Below, piece after piece: positions 1-5,781 of a stretch of DNA of 10,391 nt. Within the stretch, counting starts at the first letter, position 1; each line of letters opens with the position of its first letter. Source of the stretch: JANPEF01 sp031413115 (GTDB lineage Bacteria; Eisenbacteria; RBG-16-71-46; DASYSL01); the NCBI GenBank assembly GCA_031413115.1, contig JANOEH010000012.1, positions 1-10,391 of the forward strand. The letters run 5' to 3'. The position numbers and the translations under genes were made by a program. The notes below the pieces were generated by a model that ran no database searches, was not told where the DNA came from, and saw only the letters and a list, made by a program, of their open reading frames with translations.

Positions 1-72
1 CTTGGCAACTGCGAGAATCTTCGCCTTCTGGGTGGAAGTGTAGCGGGTCCCGCGTTTGTTCTTCTTCGCCAT
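1..72 (-). CDS. N-terminus of a helix-turn-helix, transposase-type protein (runs off the left edge)
   Basis: Reading the minus strand from an ATG at 72 gives 24 residues beginning MAKKNKRGTRYTSTQKAKIL, open to the window edge. The basic N-terminus followed by RYTxxQKAKIL resembles the first helix of the HTH domain in IS3-type OrfA proteins and related orphan DNA-binding proteins. A purine-rich AGGGAGGG lies just upstream of the ATG and supports this start. It reads away from the IS at 286-1828, so it is a separate gene and not part of that element. With only 24 residues visible, the family call is tentative. It could be a stand-alone HTH protein or the first ORF of another insertion sequence. 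Confidence 0.55.
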   Translation of the reverse strand, partial: MAKKNKRGTRYTSTQKAKILAVAK

Positions 73-191
73 GAATCCCTCCCTCAGGGACGTATCCGCC
101 CAACACCTTTAGTTGGATTGGCTGCAAGCCTCACCAGCTGCTGGTCGAGGTCACCGCAGCGACTGCACTGGACCTCGGTGGTGCCCGTCGG

Positions 192-284
192 CTAAAAGAC
201 AGCAGCTTGCAACTTCGTAAACGTGCCGCTGTCCGTCGTCGCTAGCAGTTTCCTGCCATCCTTAAACTTGGCGACAAACCCTCT
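192..284 (-). pseudogene. Orphan C-terminal tail of an unidentified protein next to the IS left end
   Basis: On the minus strand, from the IS left boundary down to a TAG at 194-192, there is an open tail of about 30 residues (RGFVAKFKDGRKLL, then TTDSGTFTKLQAAVF). It has no start codon of its own outside the IS. I do not recognise the family. It could be the 3' end of a gene removed by the IS-linked rearrangement, or a chance open stretch. It does not resemble the FG-GAP repeats that would be expected here if the IS had simply inserted into the truncated gene at 1829-2148. Confidence 0.2.
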
Positions 285-285
285 C

Positions 286-306
286 TGCCAACGTACGTGA
301 GACACC
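286..306 (+). repeat. IS left terminal inverted repeat (IRL)
   Basis: Starts TGCCAACG and ends TGAGACACC. It pairs with the right end at 16 of 21 positions, with a block of four mismatches in the middle. It lies about 45 bp upstream of the orfA start. Confidence 0.75.
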
Positions 307-350
307 GATCCCCCGGAAGTTTAGTGTAGAGGGCGAGTCGGGAAGTCGAG

Positions 351-755
351 ATGTCCACGAGCCTGTCTGAGCGCATGGCGACCCCGGAGGTCGAGGTGAC
401 GGCGACGGCGAAGCGGCGACGGTTCACCGTCGCCGAGAAGCTCCGCGTTCTCAAGGAAGCTGCCGGCTGCACGAAGCCGGGGGAACTCGGCGCGCTGCTC
501 CGTCGCGAGGGATTGTACTCCTCGCACCTGTCGGCATGGCGTCAGGCCCGCGATCGGGGCGAACTGGCCGGTGCTGCGAAGAAACGGGGCCCCACGCCGA
601 AGCCGGTTGATCCGCTGGCCAAGCGCGTGGCGGAACTCGAACGTGAGAACCGTCGCCTCGCGGCGCGCGCCGAGCGCGCCGAGGGGCTGGTTGAGCTCCA
701 AAAAAAAGCGGCGGAGATCCTGCGGCTTCTCCCCGACTTCGACGAGCGTCGCTGA
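351..755 (+). CDS. IS3-family transposase OrfA (HTH DNA-binding protein)
   Basis: 134 residues. It supplies sequence-specific binding to the IS ends. After a short lead, residues about 22-65 form an HTH_Tnp_1-like domain (RRRFTVAEKLRVLKEA, then LGALLRREGLYSSHLSAWRQ). A basic linker follows (KKRGPTPKPVDPLAKR). Residues about 89-122 form a leucine-zipper-like coiled coil (VAELERENRRLAARAERAEG) of the kind IS3 OrfA uses for dimerisation. The ATG at 351 gives the usual length; the upstream purine-rich GGGAAGTCGAG is a modest ribosome site. An A8 run near the 3' end places a -1 shift into orfB. The stop overlaps the orfB start as TGATG. Confidence 0.9.
   Translation: MSTSLSERMATPEVEVTATAKRRRFTVAEKLRVLKEAAGCTKPGELGALLRREGLYSSHLSAWRQARDRGELAGAAKKRGPTPKPVDPLAKRVAELERENRRLAARAERAEGLVELQKKAAEILRLLPDFDERR
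700..707 (+). promoter_or_regulatory. A8 slippery run, candidate programmed -1 frameshift site
   Basis: In the orfA frame the run reads CAA AAA AAA GCG (Q-K-K-A). A -1 slip on A AAA AAA continues at base 707 in the orfB frame, and the 16 codons from 707 to the orfB ATG at 755 contain no stop. This would give an OrfAB fusion of about 481 residues, the usual form of active IS3-family transposase. The geometry is seen directly. That it is used is inferred from family behaviour. The TGATG overlap would also allow OrfB to be made by re-initiation. Confidence 0.65.
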
Positions 756-1795
756 TGGCGCTCATCGGCGAACAGGGACCCCGCTTCGGCGTTGCGCCCA
801 CCTGCGCTGCGCTCGGGTTTGCCCGGGCGACCTACTACCGCAACCGTCAGCCGCGGTTCGGCCCGCCGCGGCCGCGGCCGGCGCCGCCCCGGACGCTGTC
901 GTCGGAGGAGCGCACGACGGCGCTCACGCTCCTCAATGAACCCCGGTTCGCGGACCTGGCCCCGGCGGAGATCTACGCCACGCTGCTCGATGAGGGCCGC
1001 TACCTGTGCTCGGAGCGCACGCTTTACCGGGTGCTGGCCGAGAACGCTCCGGTGCGCGAGCGACGCGATCAACTCCGGCATCCGCCCTACGCCGCGCCCG
1101 AGCTCCTGGCCACACGGCCGAACGAGCTGTGGAGCTGGGACATCACCCGGCTCCTGGGTCCCACCAAGTGGACCTACTTCTACCTCTATGTGATCCTCGA
1201 CGTGTTCAGCCGCTACGCAGTGGGCTGGATGCTGGCACGCCGCGAGTCGGCGGTGCTCGCCGAGAAGCTGATCGCCACGTGCTGCGAGCGCCAGGACATC
1301 GCGCCCCGCCAGCTCACCGTGCACGCCGATCGGGGAGCGGCCATGCGGTCGAAGCCGGTGGCACTCCTCCTGGCCGATCTCGGCGTGACCAAGACCCACT
1401 CCCGACCGCACGTCTCCAACGACAACCCGTACTCCGAGTCGCAGTTCAAGACCATGAAGTACCGGCCCGACTTCCCGGAACGCTTCGGCTCGATGGAGCA
1501 TGGGCGTTCGCACTGCGGCGACTTCTTCCCCTGGTACAACACCGAGCATCATCACGTTGGCCTCGGGCTGTTCACGCCGCACGACGTGCACTATGGGCTC
1601 GCCGAGGCGAAGCGCGAAGAGCGCACGCTGGTGCTCGCCGAAGCGTTCGCCCGGCACCCGGAGCGGTTCCCCCGCGGGCGACCGGCGCCGAGGCCGCTCC
1701 CGACCGCCGTGTGGATCAACCCGCCGAAGGACCGCAACGTCGGCGAGAAACCAAACCTCACCCTGGAGGAGCAAAGCATCGTCGTGGCTCAGTAA
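755..1795 (+). CDS. IS3-family transposase OrfB (DDE integrase core)
   Basis: 346 residues. This is the catalytic part of the transposase, cutting and joining the IS ends. Residues about 50-110 are an HTH_21-like region (LNEPRFADLAPAEIYATLLD, then RTLYRVLAEN). The rve integrase core follows, with the first acidic residue D129 in NELWSWDIT, the second D192 in TVHADRG, and E228 in SNDNPYSESQFK. The gap between D192 and E228 is exactly 35 residues (DD35E). YFYLYVILDVFSRYAVGW is a typical core strand. The C-terminal extension ends in TAVWINPPK, seen in this subgroup of IS3-like proteins. All three catalytic residues are present and there is no internal stop, so activity is plausible. The start ATG overlaps the orfA stop. 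Confidence 0.93.
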   Translation: MALIGEQGPRFGVAPTCAALGFARATYYRNRQPRFGPPRPRPAPPRTLSSEERTTALTLLNEPRFADLAPAEIYATLLDEGRYLCSERTLYRVLAENAPVRERRDQLRHPPYAAPELLATRPNELWSWDITRLLGPTKWTYFYLYVILDVFSRYAVGWMLARRESAVLAEKLIATCCERQDIAPRQLTVHADRGAAMRSKPVALLLADLGVTKTHSRPHVSNDNPYSESQFKTMKYRPDFPERFGSMEHGRSHCGDFFPWYNTEHHHVGLGLFTPHDVHYGLAEAKREERTLVLAEAFARHPERFPRGRPAPRPLPTAVWINPPKDRNVGEKPNLTLEEQSIVVAQ

Positions 1796-1807
1796 TCTCG
1801 CGAAGCG

Positions 1808-1828
1808 GGTGTCTCAAAGTCGTTGACA
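1808..1828 (-). repeat. IS right terminal inverted repeat (IRR)
   Basis: Read inward on the minus strand it begins TGTCAACG and ends TGAGACACC, matching the left end at 16 of 21 positions. It starts 12 bp after the orfB stop. Bases beyond 1828 belong to the truncated FG-GAP gene. Confidence 0.75.
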
Positions 1829-2148
1829 GGTTCCGGGGGCCCACTCCCCGTCCCAAAGTCCGTCGTCGCCCCGAAGGTCCCGTTCCCGTTGCCGAGCAAC
1901 ACCGACACCGTGCTGCCGCCAGAGTTCGCCGCTGCCAGGTCGGGGATCCCGTCCCCGTTGAGGTCCCCGATCGCCACGGAGTTGGGTTTCGTCCCCGCAT
2001 CGTACGAGAGGAACGGTGCGGCGAGGAACGGGTCGGCGGCGGCTCGCGTGGCAGCAACCGAGGCACTGATGACGATGATGGAGGTGAAGCCTGCGGCCCA
2101 GCGAGCGAACTCACGCCGGCCGGGCGGGGTGGTGTCCAAGCGAACCAT
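1829..2148 (-). pseudogene. FG-GAP repeat protein, 5' fragment truncated by the IS
   Basis: About 106 residues survive from the ATG at 2148 to the IS border; the frame then runs a few codons into the IS and stops at 1789. The fragment aligns along its whole length with the N-terminus of the intact protein at 2907-5399: a signal peptide with GRREFARW, the segment AAPFLSYDAG, and one repeat (SVAIGDLNGDGIPDLAAANS, then VSVLLGNGNGTFGATTDF). The remaining blades and the C-terminal sorting domain are absent, and DNA left of the IS does not contain them. It was probably once a full secreted propeller protein, duplicated in tandem with its neighbour. It is unlikely to fold or be sorted now. Confidence 0.85.
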
Positions 2149-2205
2149 GAGCGCCTGCTTCTGCCACGGGTGGGAAAACCTTCGCGGCGGGGGCGGCTGG
2201 ACCAC
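2149..2205 (-). promoter_or_regulatory. Leader of the truncated FG-GAP gene, conserved with the intact copy
   Basis: The 57 bp before the ATG at 2148 match the 57 bp before the intact paralogue's ATG at 5399 at 46 positions without any gap. An in-frame GTG at 2205 would make this a 19-residue extension. However, the 11 differences fall about evenly on codon positions (4, 3, 4), so protein-level constraint is not evident. It may be an untranslated leader carrying the ribosome site. No clear -10/-35 pair is visible upstream. Confidence 0.4.
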
Positions 2206-2352
2206 CGCGGGAGTTCAAGTTCGAAGCGAGTCAGCGAGGCACCAAGGATGGCGCGGACGAGCTTACCCTAATGTGGGAGCCGGCGCCACCGAGGTCGTGC
2301 GCCGCGATTCGCCGAGCTCGCCGCGAATTCGCAGCCCGATTGCGAAGGCTGC

Positions 2353-2838
2353 TTGAGTTGCCCCCGCTTGCCGCTCGACCGGGCGCACATCCTCGCCCTG
2401 CTCGACAACTTCGAGGAGATCTTCGAGTCGGGCACCAACCCCCAACGAAAACACCTCCTCCACCGGATGGTGAAGGAGGCGCGGGTGCACGGGCGGATGT
2501 CGGTCGAGGTCTGGTACTTCTTGCCTCAACCGGACCCCGGGGGGAGTCCGGTTCGTACACAGCCACAGATGGCTCCCCGAGTTGCCCAGTGTGCGAACCG
2601 ACCGTCCTTCCAGGAATGTGCCGTTTTCCGCGTCTTTCATGATCTGCGGCCGGCGCCATTGTGGTCCGAGCCGTGGCCAACCGGTCGATCGCCTCGTCGA
2701 ACTCGGGCCGACTCGGTCCCCCGTGCGGCGGCGTGGCGCCACGAGTTAGCCCGCGGTGCCGTCCCCTCGCGAGCCGCCCTCGCCCGCAGAGAAGGACTGT
2801 CCCGCGCTCGCATCACCCAAGTCCTGTCGCTCCAGTAG
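2353..2838 (+). pseudogene. C-terminal remnant of a site-specific recombinase (resolvase/recombinase family)
   Basis: 161 residues, open from a TTG at 2353 with no convincing ribosome site. It contains LALLDNFEEIFESGTNPQRK, then HLLHRMVKEARVHGRMSVEV. This resembles the region after the zinc-ribbon/coiled-coil of large serine recombinases, where a helical segment precedes a short beta hairpin. It ends in a HTH-like stretch (LARREGLSRARITQVLSLQ). The N-terminal catalytic resolvase domain is missing, and upstream sequence in this frame (stop at 2269) shows nothing like it. It is convergent with the intact FG-GAP gene and sits between the two FG-GAP copies. The family call rests on sequence feel and not on a search. 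It could be another DNA-binding recombinase type. Confidence 0.5.
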
Positions 2839-2864
2839 AACCACGGAACCGAGACCGAGAACTG

Positions 2865-2881
2865 CCCAGGGATTTCCTGGG
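2865..2881. terminator. Hairpin between convergent genes, weak terminator candidate
   Basis: CCCAGG GATTT CCTGGG forms a perfect 6-bp stem with a 5-nt loop. It lies 26 bp past the FG-GAP gene stop (minus strand) and 26 bp past the recombinase remnant stop (plus strand), so it could serve both directions. There is no T-run on either side, so intrinsic termination is uncertain. Confidence 0.3.
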
Positions 2882-2906
2882 GCGATTCGCATCTGTTCGT
2901 CCGATC

Positions 2907-5399
2907 TCACCGGATCAGAATGGTCTTCCTCGTGAGGAGCACACCCGGCACTTGGAAGCGCACGAAGTACACGCCGCTCGGGACCGGCTGCCCGTCGCGA
3001 TTGCGGTGATCCCACACCAGCACGTGCCGCCCCGCGGCAAACGGAGCCTCGGCGATCCTGCGCACGATGCGCCCCGCCGCGTCGAAGACCACAAGCGACA
3101 CCTGGGATTCGCGCGGGAGCGCGAACTCGAACCGCACGTTCTCGCGGCCCGGATTCGGCCGAGGCGGAGCGAACTCGACCTGGCGTGGAAGAACGTCGGC
3201 CTCTCCCGGAACTGAGACGAGGAAAGCAAGGTTGAGCAGAACCGACACCGCATTGTCATAGGAGTTCGCCGTGACCACGTCAGGATATCCGTCCCCGTTC
3301 AGGTCGCCGATCGCCACGGAGTAGGGTTCACTCCCGGTCCCGAAGTCCGTTTTCCTCCCGAAGGTCAAGTCGCCGTTGCCGGGCAACACCGAGACGGTGT
3401 TGGCGAGATAGTTCGCCGTGGCCAGGTCGGGGATCGCGTCCCCGTTCAAGTCACTGATCGCCAGGGACTGGGGCCATAACCCCACGTCGAAGTCCATCTT
3501 CGGCCTGAAGGTCCCGTCGCCGTTAGCGGGCAGCACGGACACCGTGTTGGCGTGTTGGTTCGCCGTCACCAGTTCTGGGCTCCCGTCTCCGTTCAGGTCC
3601 CCGATCGCCACGGACCGGGGCCGCCTCCCCACGCCGTATTCCCGATAGGTCGGGAAGCTTCCATCGCCTCTGCCCAGCAACACCGACACCGTGCTGTCGA
3701 CGATGCTGGCGGTCGCTAGGTCCAGGTTCCCGTCCCCGTCCAGATCCCCGATCGCCACGAAATCGGGCCTCGCGCCCGGCGCGAAGTCCGTTGCCGCCCC
3801 GACGGTCCCGTCCCCATTGCCGAGCAACACCGAGATCACGCCGACGTTGGTGTTCGCCACTGCCAGATCGGGGATGCCGTCCCCGTTGAGGTCTCCGATC
3901 GCCGCGGAGTGGGAGGTCAGCCCCGCCCCGAAATCCGTCGCCGCGCCGAGGGACCCGTCGCCGTTCCCGAGCCAGACCGATCCCATGCTGAAGTTCCAGT
4001 TTGCCGTCGCCAGATCAGGCTTTTCATCCCCGTTCAGATCCCCCATCGCAATGGAGTTGGGTTGACCACCCGCCGCGAAGTCCATGTTCGCTCCAAGAGT
4101 CCCGTTGCCGCTCCCGAGCAACACCGACGCCGTCCTGGCTTCGTAGTTCGCCGTCGCCACGTCGAGGTTCCCGTCCCCATTCATGTCCCCGATCGCAACG
4201 GCGCGGGGTCCACGCCCCGCCCCGAAGGCCGTGTTCGCCCCGAAGCCCCCGTTGCCGTTGCCGAGCAGCACCGACACCGTCCGGGCTTCCTTGTTCGCCG
4301 TCGCCAGGTCGAGGTTCCCGTCCCCGTTCAGGTCCAACATCGCCACGGAGATGGGACGACGCCCCGTCCCGAAGTCCGTCTTCGGCCCGAAGGTTCCGCC
4401 GCCGTCGCCGAGCAACGCCGACACCGTGTTGCGGCTGTAATTCGCCGTCACCAGGTCGGGGACTCCGTCGCCATTCAGATCCCCGATGGCCACGGAATTG
4501 GGAAAGACACTCGTCGCGAAGTCGGAGCTTGCCCCGAAACTCCCGATGCCGTCGGCGAGCAGCACCGACACCGCGTTGGAGCCCACGTTCGCGGTCGCCA
4601 GATCGGGGCTCCCGTCCCCGTTCAAGTCCCCGATCGCGATGGAGCGGGGTCCACCCCCCGTTTCGAAGTCCGTCTTCGCCCGAAAGGTTCCGTCCCCGTC
4701 GCCGGGCAACACCGATACGGTGCCGTTGTCGTTGTTCGCCGTCGCCAGATCAGGGAGCCCGTCCCCATTCAAGTCCCCGATCGCCACGGAATAGGGTCCT
4801 TCCCCCGTCCCGAAGTCTGTCTTCGGACGGAGTGTCCCGTCGCCCCTGCCAAGCAGCACCGACACCGTGTTGGCCGAGAGGTTCGCCGACGCGAGGTCGG
4901 GGAGCCCGTCGCCGTTCAGATCCCCGATCGCGACGCACTGCGGATAATCCCCGGCCCCGAAGTCCGTCTTCTCCTCGAACGTCCCGTTTCCGATGCCGAG
5001 CAGGACCGAAACGGTACTGGCGCCGGAATTCGCCGTTGCCAGGTCGGGGATGCCGTCCCCATTCAGGTCTCCGATCGCCACAAAGCGAGGTCCACCCCCC
5101 ACCCCGAAGTCCGTCTTTGCTCCGAAGTTGCCGTTCCCATTGCCGAGCAATACCGACACCGAGTTGTCGGTGGAACTCGCCGTTGCCAGATCGGGCTTCC
5201 CGTCCTGGTTCAGGTCTCCGATCGCGACGGAGAATGGATCGAGCCCCGCGTCATACGAGAGGAACGGTGCGGCAAAGCGCGGGTCGGCGGCGACCCTCGG
5301 GGCAACCGCAGAAGAGCCGATCAGGATGAGGGAGGTCAGGACGGCGGCACGGCGAGCGAACCCACGCCGCGCGGGTGGTGGGGTCTCCAAGCGGTTCAT
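2907..5399 (-). CDS. Secreted FG-GAP/VCBS-type beta-propeller protein with C-terminal sorting domain
   Basis: 830 residues from the ATG at 5399, chosen because it has AGAGG 9 nt upstream; a GTG at 5456 would add 19. Residues 1-38 are a signal peptide with a twin-arginine-like RRGFAR and a hydrophobic AAVLTSLILIGSSAVA core. From residue 57 there are 14 repeats carrying AIGDLNGDGxPDLATAN, each with a DxNxDGxxD calcium-type loop. The first 13 are exactly 49 residues long; the last stops after its first half. Residues 741-830 are a FlgD/Por-type Ig-like domain (PPRPNPGREN, DAAGRIVRR, PSGVYFVRF, ending RKTILIR), typical of proteins delivered to the surface in FCB-related bacteria. The ligand is unknown; a surface or adhesive role is inferred. 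A truncated paralogue lies downstream at 1829-2148. Variants occur in repeats 9 (GDEKPD), 12 (GSPE) and 13 (GDAIPD). Confidence 0.9.
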   Translation of the reverse strand: MNRLETPPPARRGFARRAAVLTSLILIGSSAVAPRVAADPRFAAPFLSYDAGLDPFSVAIGDLNQDGKPDLATASSTDNSVSVLLGNGNGNFGAKTDFGVGGGPRFVAIGDLNGDGIPDLATANSGASTVSVLLGIGNGTFEEKTDFGAGDYPQCVAIGDLNGDGLPDLASANLSANTVSVLLGRGDGTLRPKTDFGTGEGPYSVAIGDLNGDGLPDLATANNDNGTVSVLPGDGDGTFRAKTDFETGGGPRSIAIGDLNGDGSPDLATANVGSNAVSVLLADGIGSFGASSDFATSVFPNSVAIGDLNGDGVPDLVTANYSRNTVSALLGDGGGTFGPKTDFGTGRRPISVAMLDLNGDGNLDLATANKEARTVSVLLGNGNGGFGANTAFGAGRGPRAVAIGDMNGDGNLDVATANYEARTASVLLGSGNGTLGANMDFAAGGQPNSIAMGDLNGDEKPDLATANWNFSMGSVWLGNGDGSLGAATDFGAGLTSHSAAIGDLNGDGIPDLAVANTNVGVISVLLGNGDGTVGAATDFAPGARPDFVAIGDLDGDGNLDLATASIVDSTVSVLLGRGDGSFPTYREYGVGRRPRSVAIGDLNGDGSPELVTANQHANTVSVLPANGDGTFRPKMDFDVGLWPQSLAISDLNGDAIPDLATANYLANTVSVLPGNGDLTFGRKTDFGTGSEPYSVAIGDLNGDGYPDVVTANSYDNAVSVLLNLAFLVSVPGEADVLPRQVEFAPPRPNPGRENVRFEFALPRESQVSLVVFDAAGRIVRRIAEAPFAAGRHVLVWDHRNRDGQPVPSGVYFVRFQVPGVLLTRKTILIR
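3240..5231 (-). repeat. 147-bp tandem coding repeats (13 full periods plus a partial)
   Basis: Each unit encodes one 49-residue propeller blade. I counted the 13 full units individually and most, as checked, are 49 residues with no insertion or deletion. At DNA level the core (plus strand GTCCCCGATCGCCACGGA and close variants) recurs every 147 bp. Strong DNA similarity suggests expansion by unequal exchange and makes the region prone to assembly collapse. Confidence 0.9.
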
Positions 5400-5456
5400 G
5401 ATCGCCAGCCTCTGCCACGCGTGGGGAAAGCCCCGCGGTGGGAGCGGCTGAACCAC
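5400..5456 (-). promoter_or_regulatory. Leader of the intact FG-GAP gene, conserved with the truncated copy
   Basis: It matches 2149-2205 at 46 of 57 positions without gaps. It contains the AGAGG ribosome site ahead of the ATG at 5399 and a shared block GTGGCAGA. An in-frame GTG at 5456 makes a coding extension possible. Similarity fades gradually for about 25 bp further upstream. Confidence 0.4.
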
Positions 5457-5781
5457 CGAAGGAATCCGAGGTCAAACCGGACCTTCAATACGATGCGGCC
5501 GGCGTCGACGAGCATACTCTCGTCCGGGCGTCGTCGCCATGCGCTTACGCGGAGTTCGTGGACGGAGTGCCCCTGCTGCCCGAGTCGGGCGGGCTCCATT
5601 GGAGACTCCTGGGCCGGGTCTCCCCAGCAGAAAGCAAACGACCGGGCAGCCTGATCCGCAATGCGATCCTGTGCTCTCTTCCCGTGAGATCAGAGTCTCG
5701 GTCGTGTGGCGAGGAGTTCCCTGGCGCGTCCCCCGAAGCGTCGGATGGGAAGACGGACCTCGAAGGTCGCAGTTCCAAGGT
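5457..5781. other. 325-bp stretch without a recognisable gene
   Basis: It lies between the FG-GAP leader and the end of the metallo-beta-lactamase-fold gene. Open frames here are short or are overhangs of frames opposite known genes, and none resembles a known protein. One strong inverted repeat is visible: GGAGACTC at 5601-5608 pairs with GGGTCTCC at 5616-5623 (8 bp including one G-T, 7-nt loop). It could be a transcript 3'-end structure for the upstream gene, but there is no T-run. The FG-GAP promoter should lie here, yet I see no convincing -35/-10 pair. Confidence 0.5.

Larger units (their letters stand above)
286..1828 (+). mobile_element. IS3-family insertion sequence, about 1.54 kb, apparently complete
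   Basis: The element has two ORFs (orfA 351-755, orfB 755-1795) between 21-bp imperfect inverted repeats. Both ends start with TG; the left end reads TGCCAACG and the right end, read inward, TGTCAACG. Four unmatched bases and then a shared TGAGACACC follow at both ends (16 of 21 identical). Size, two-ORF layout, DD35E integrase core and TG...CA ends all fit the IS3 family. The 3 bp outside each end (CTC on the left, GGT on the right) do not match, so no target duplication is visible. The right end abuts a truncated FG-GAP gene. The reading frames look intact, so the element may still encode an active transposase. Confidence 0.85.

Noticed and set aside
542..1774. 410-codon minus-strand frame across the IS
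   Set aside because: It is antisense to orfA/orfB, rich in Arg/Gly/Ala, has no recognisable domain and is explained by high-GC codon bias of the real genes.
298..1816. Shorter IS boundaries using only the 9-bp TGAGACACC ends
   Set aside because: The match continues outward for 12 more bases with TG(C/T)CAACG at the same distance on both sides, so the longer 21-bp ends are better supported.
1006..2271. 421-codon plus-strand frame spanning the IS right end and the FG-GAP stump
   Set aside because: It is out of frame with orfB, crosses the IS border into antisense of the FG-GAP fragment, and has low-complexity composition.
3240..5231. Possible CRISPR array because of regular repeats
   Set aside because: The 147-bp periodic units are coding, similar along their whole length and encode propeller blades; there are no short identical repeats with unique spacers.
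3909..5654. Long plus-strand open frame (581 codons) and a second of 442 codons opposite the FG-GAP gene
   Set aside because: They are made of the repeat DNA read on the other strand. The products are low-complexity Arg/Pro/Ser or Val/Arg repeats with no domain, while the minus strand encodes a clear signal peptide, repeats and sorting domain.
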